Source of the DNA: Nitratireductor sp. GISD-1A_MAKvit
Lineage (GTDB): Bacteria; Pseudomonadota; Alphaproteobacteria; Rhizobiales; Rhizobiaceae
Assembly: GCF_040819555.1 (NCBI RefSeq)
Contig: NZ_CP161920.1
Location: 1,005,501-1,069,500 of the forward strand
DNA length: 64,000 bases
Direction of reading: 5' to 3'
Shown: in pieces, positions 63,829 to 64,000 of the stretch
Layout: the number at the start of each line of letters is the position of its first letter
Position numbering within the stretch: position 1 is the stretch's first letter
Position numbers and translations under genes: made by a program
Notes under the pieces: model-generated
What the model saw: the letters and a program-made list of their open reading frames with translations, nothing else
Databases searched by the model: none
What the model was told of the DNA's origin: nothing

Positions 63829-64000
63829 CCGGCGCGAATGTCCGGACAGGTTGCGGACTATACGGGCGCGGGCGGTCTCGTCAACACTTGGCGAAGCAAT
63901 TCATCTTACCTGTCACCTCTTTTGTGGCTGGCGTTGCGCAAGGCCGCCGCAGCGGCTAGACAAAGCTGCTTATTGAGGGCCCCCAATGCTTCGCAAACTC

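Noticed and set aside
1..64000. CRISPR arrays, rRNA genes, complete prophage
   Set aside because: No regularly spaced repeats, no rRNA sequence and no virion or lysis genes were seen.

Overview
The window looks like chromosome of an alphaproteobacterium of the Rhizobiales, most like Phyllobacteriaceae (Mesorhizobium/Nitratireductor/Aquamicrobium type). Evidence: high GC, gene orders typical of that group (argH - lptM - lysA - TIGR02302/DUF4175, ftsE - ftsX - ydcF - plsC, hisC - tyrC, rpmB - DUF3108), a SAM-II riboswitch before metA, and a ROSE-like thermometer before a small heat-shock gene. No rRNA and no CRISPR array were seen.

Layout. 1-2150: heat-shock block with two Hsp20 chaperones and an NDUFS4-domain gene. 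2151-3124: decayed DNA with an IS3-family relic, then tRNA-Gly. 3415-5991: prolyl-tRNA editing factor, thioredoxin-TPR protein, LON-domain protein, Trm112. 6011-11206: TrpX-type ABC transporter, divergent from a GntR regulator that is fused in this sequence to a polytopic membrane protein; the two promoters overlap on an inverted repeat. 11503-24084: branched-chain-type ABC transporter, nicotinamidase, and a molybdenum hydroxylase / 6-hydroxynicotinate-reductase-like / UPF0280 / DUF1185 / MarR operon that looks like uptake and catabolism of an N-heterocycle. 24089-51636: housekeeping and metabolic genes (yhhQ, rpmB, gloB, metA, hisC, tyrC, chaC, plsC, ftsEX, hpt, a CpdR-like regulator, lysA, argH, tlpA, a QueD-like protein, a GGDEF-EAL protein, an acyl-CoA synthetase).

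51777-63757 is a 12-kb genomic island inserted at the 3' end of tRNA-Leu(CAA), bounded by a 17-bp direct repeat. It carries a tyrosine integrase, an AlpA-like regulator, a Rep-like protein and two overlapping reverse-transcriptase genes that I assign to a type-3 defence-associated RT system (DRT3, UG3 + UG8). An IS3-family element (3-bp target duplication) splits the first RT gene and an IS66 element (8-bp target duplication) splits the second. Removing each IS with one copy of its duplication restores full-length RT frames of 467 and 710 codons. Directly 3' of the second RT lies a foldable non-coding stretch closed by a 10-bp stem and holding a (CA)5 tract, a good candidate for the system's ncRNA. 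This is the most interesting content of the window.

Ten otherwise conserved genes carry a +1 shift (one, the GntR/membrane pair, as a fusion). In every case removing one G or C from a run at a GGCC core restores the family sequence. This includes a gene inside the IS66 copy, so a systematic sequencing or assembly error is more likely than real gene decay.
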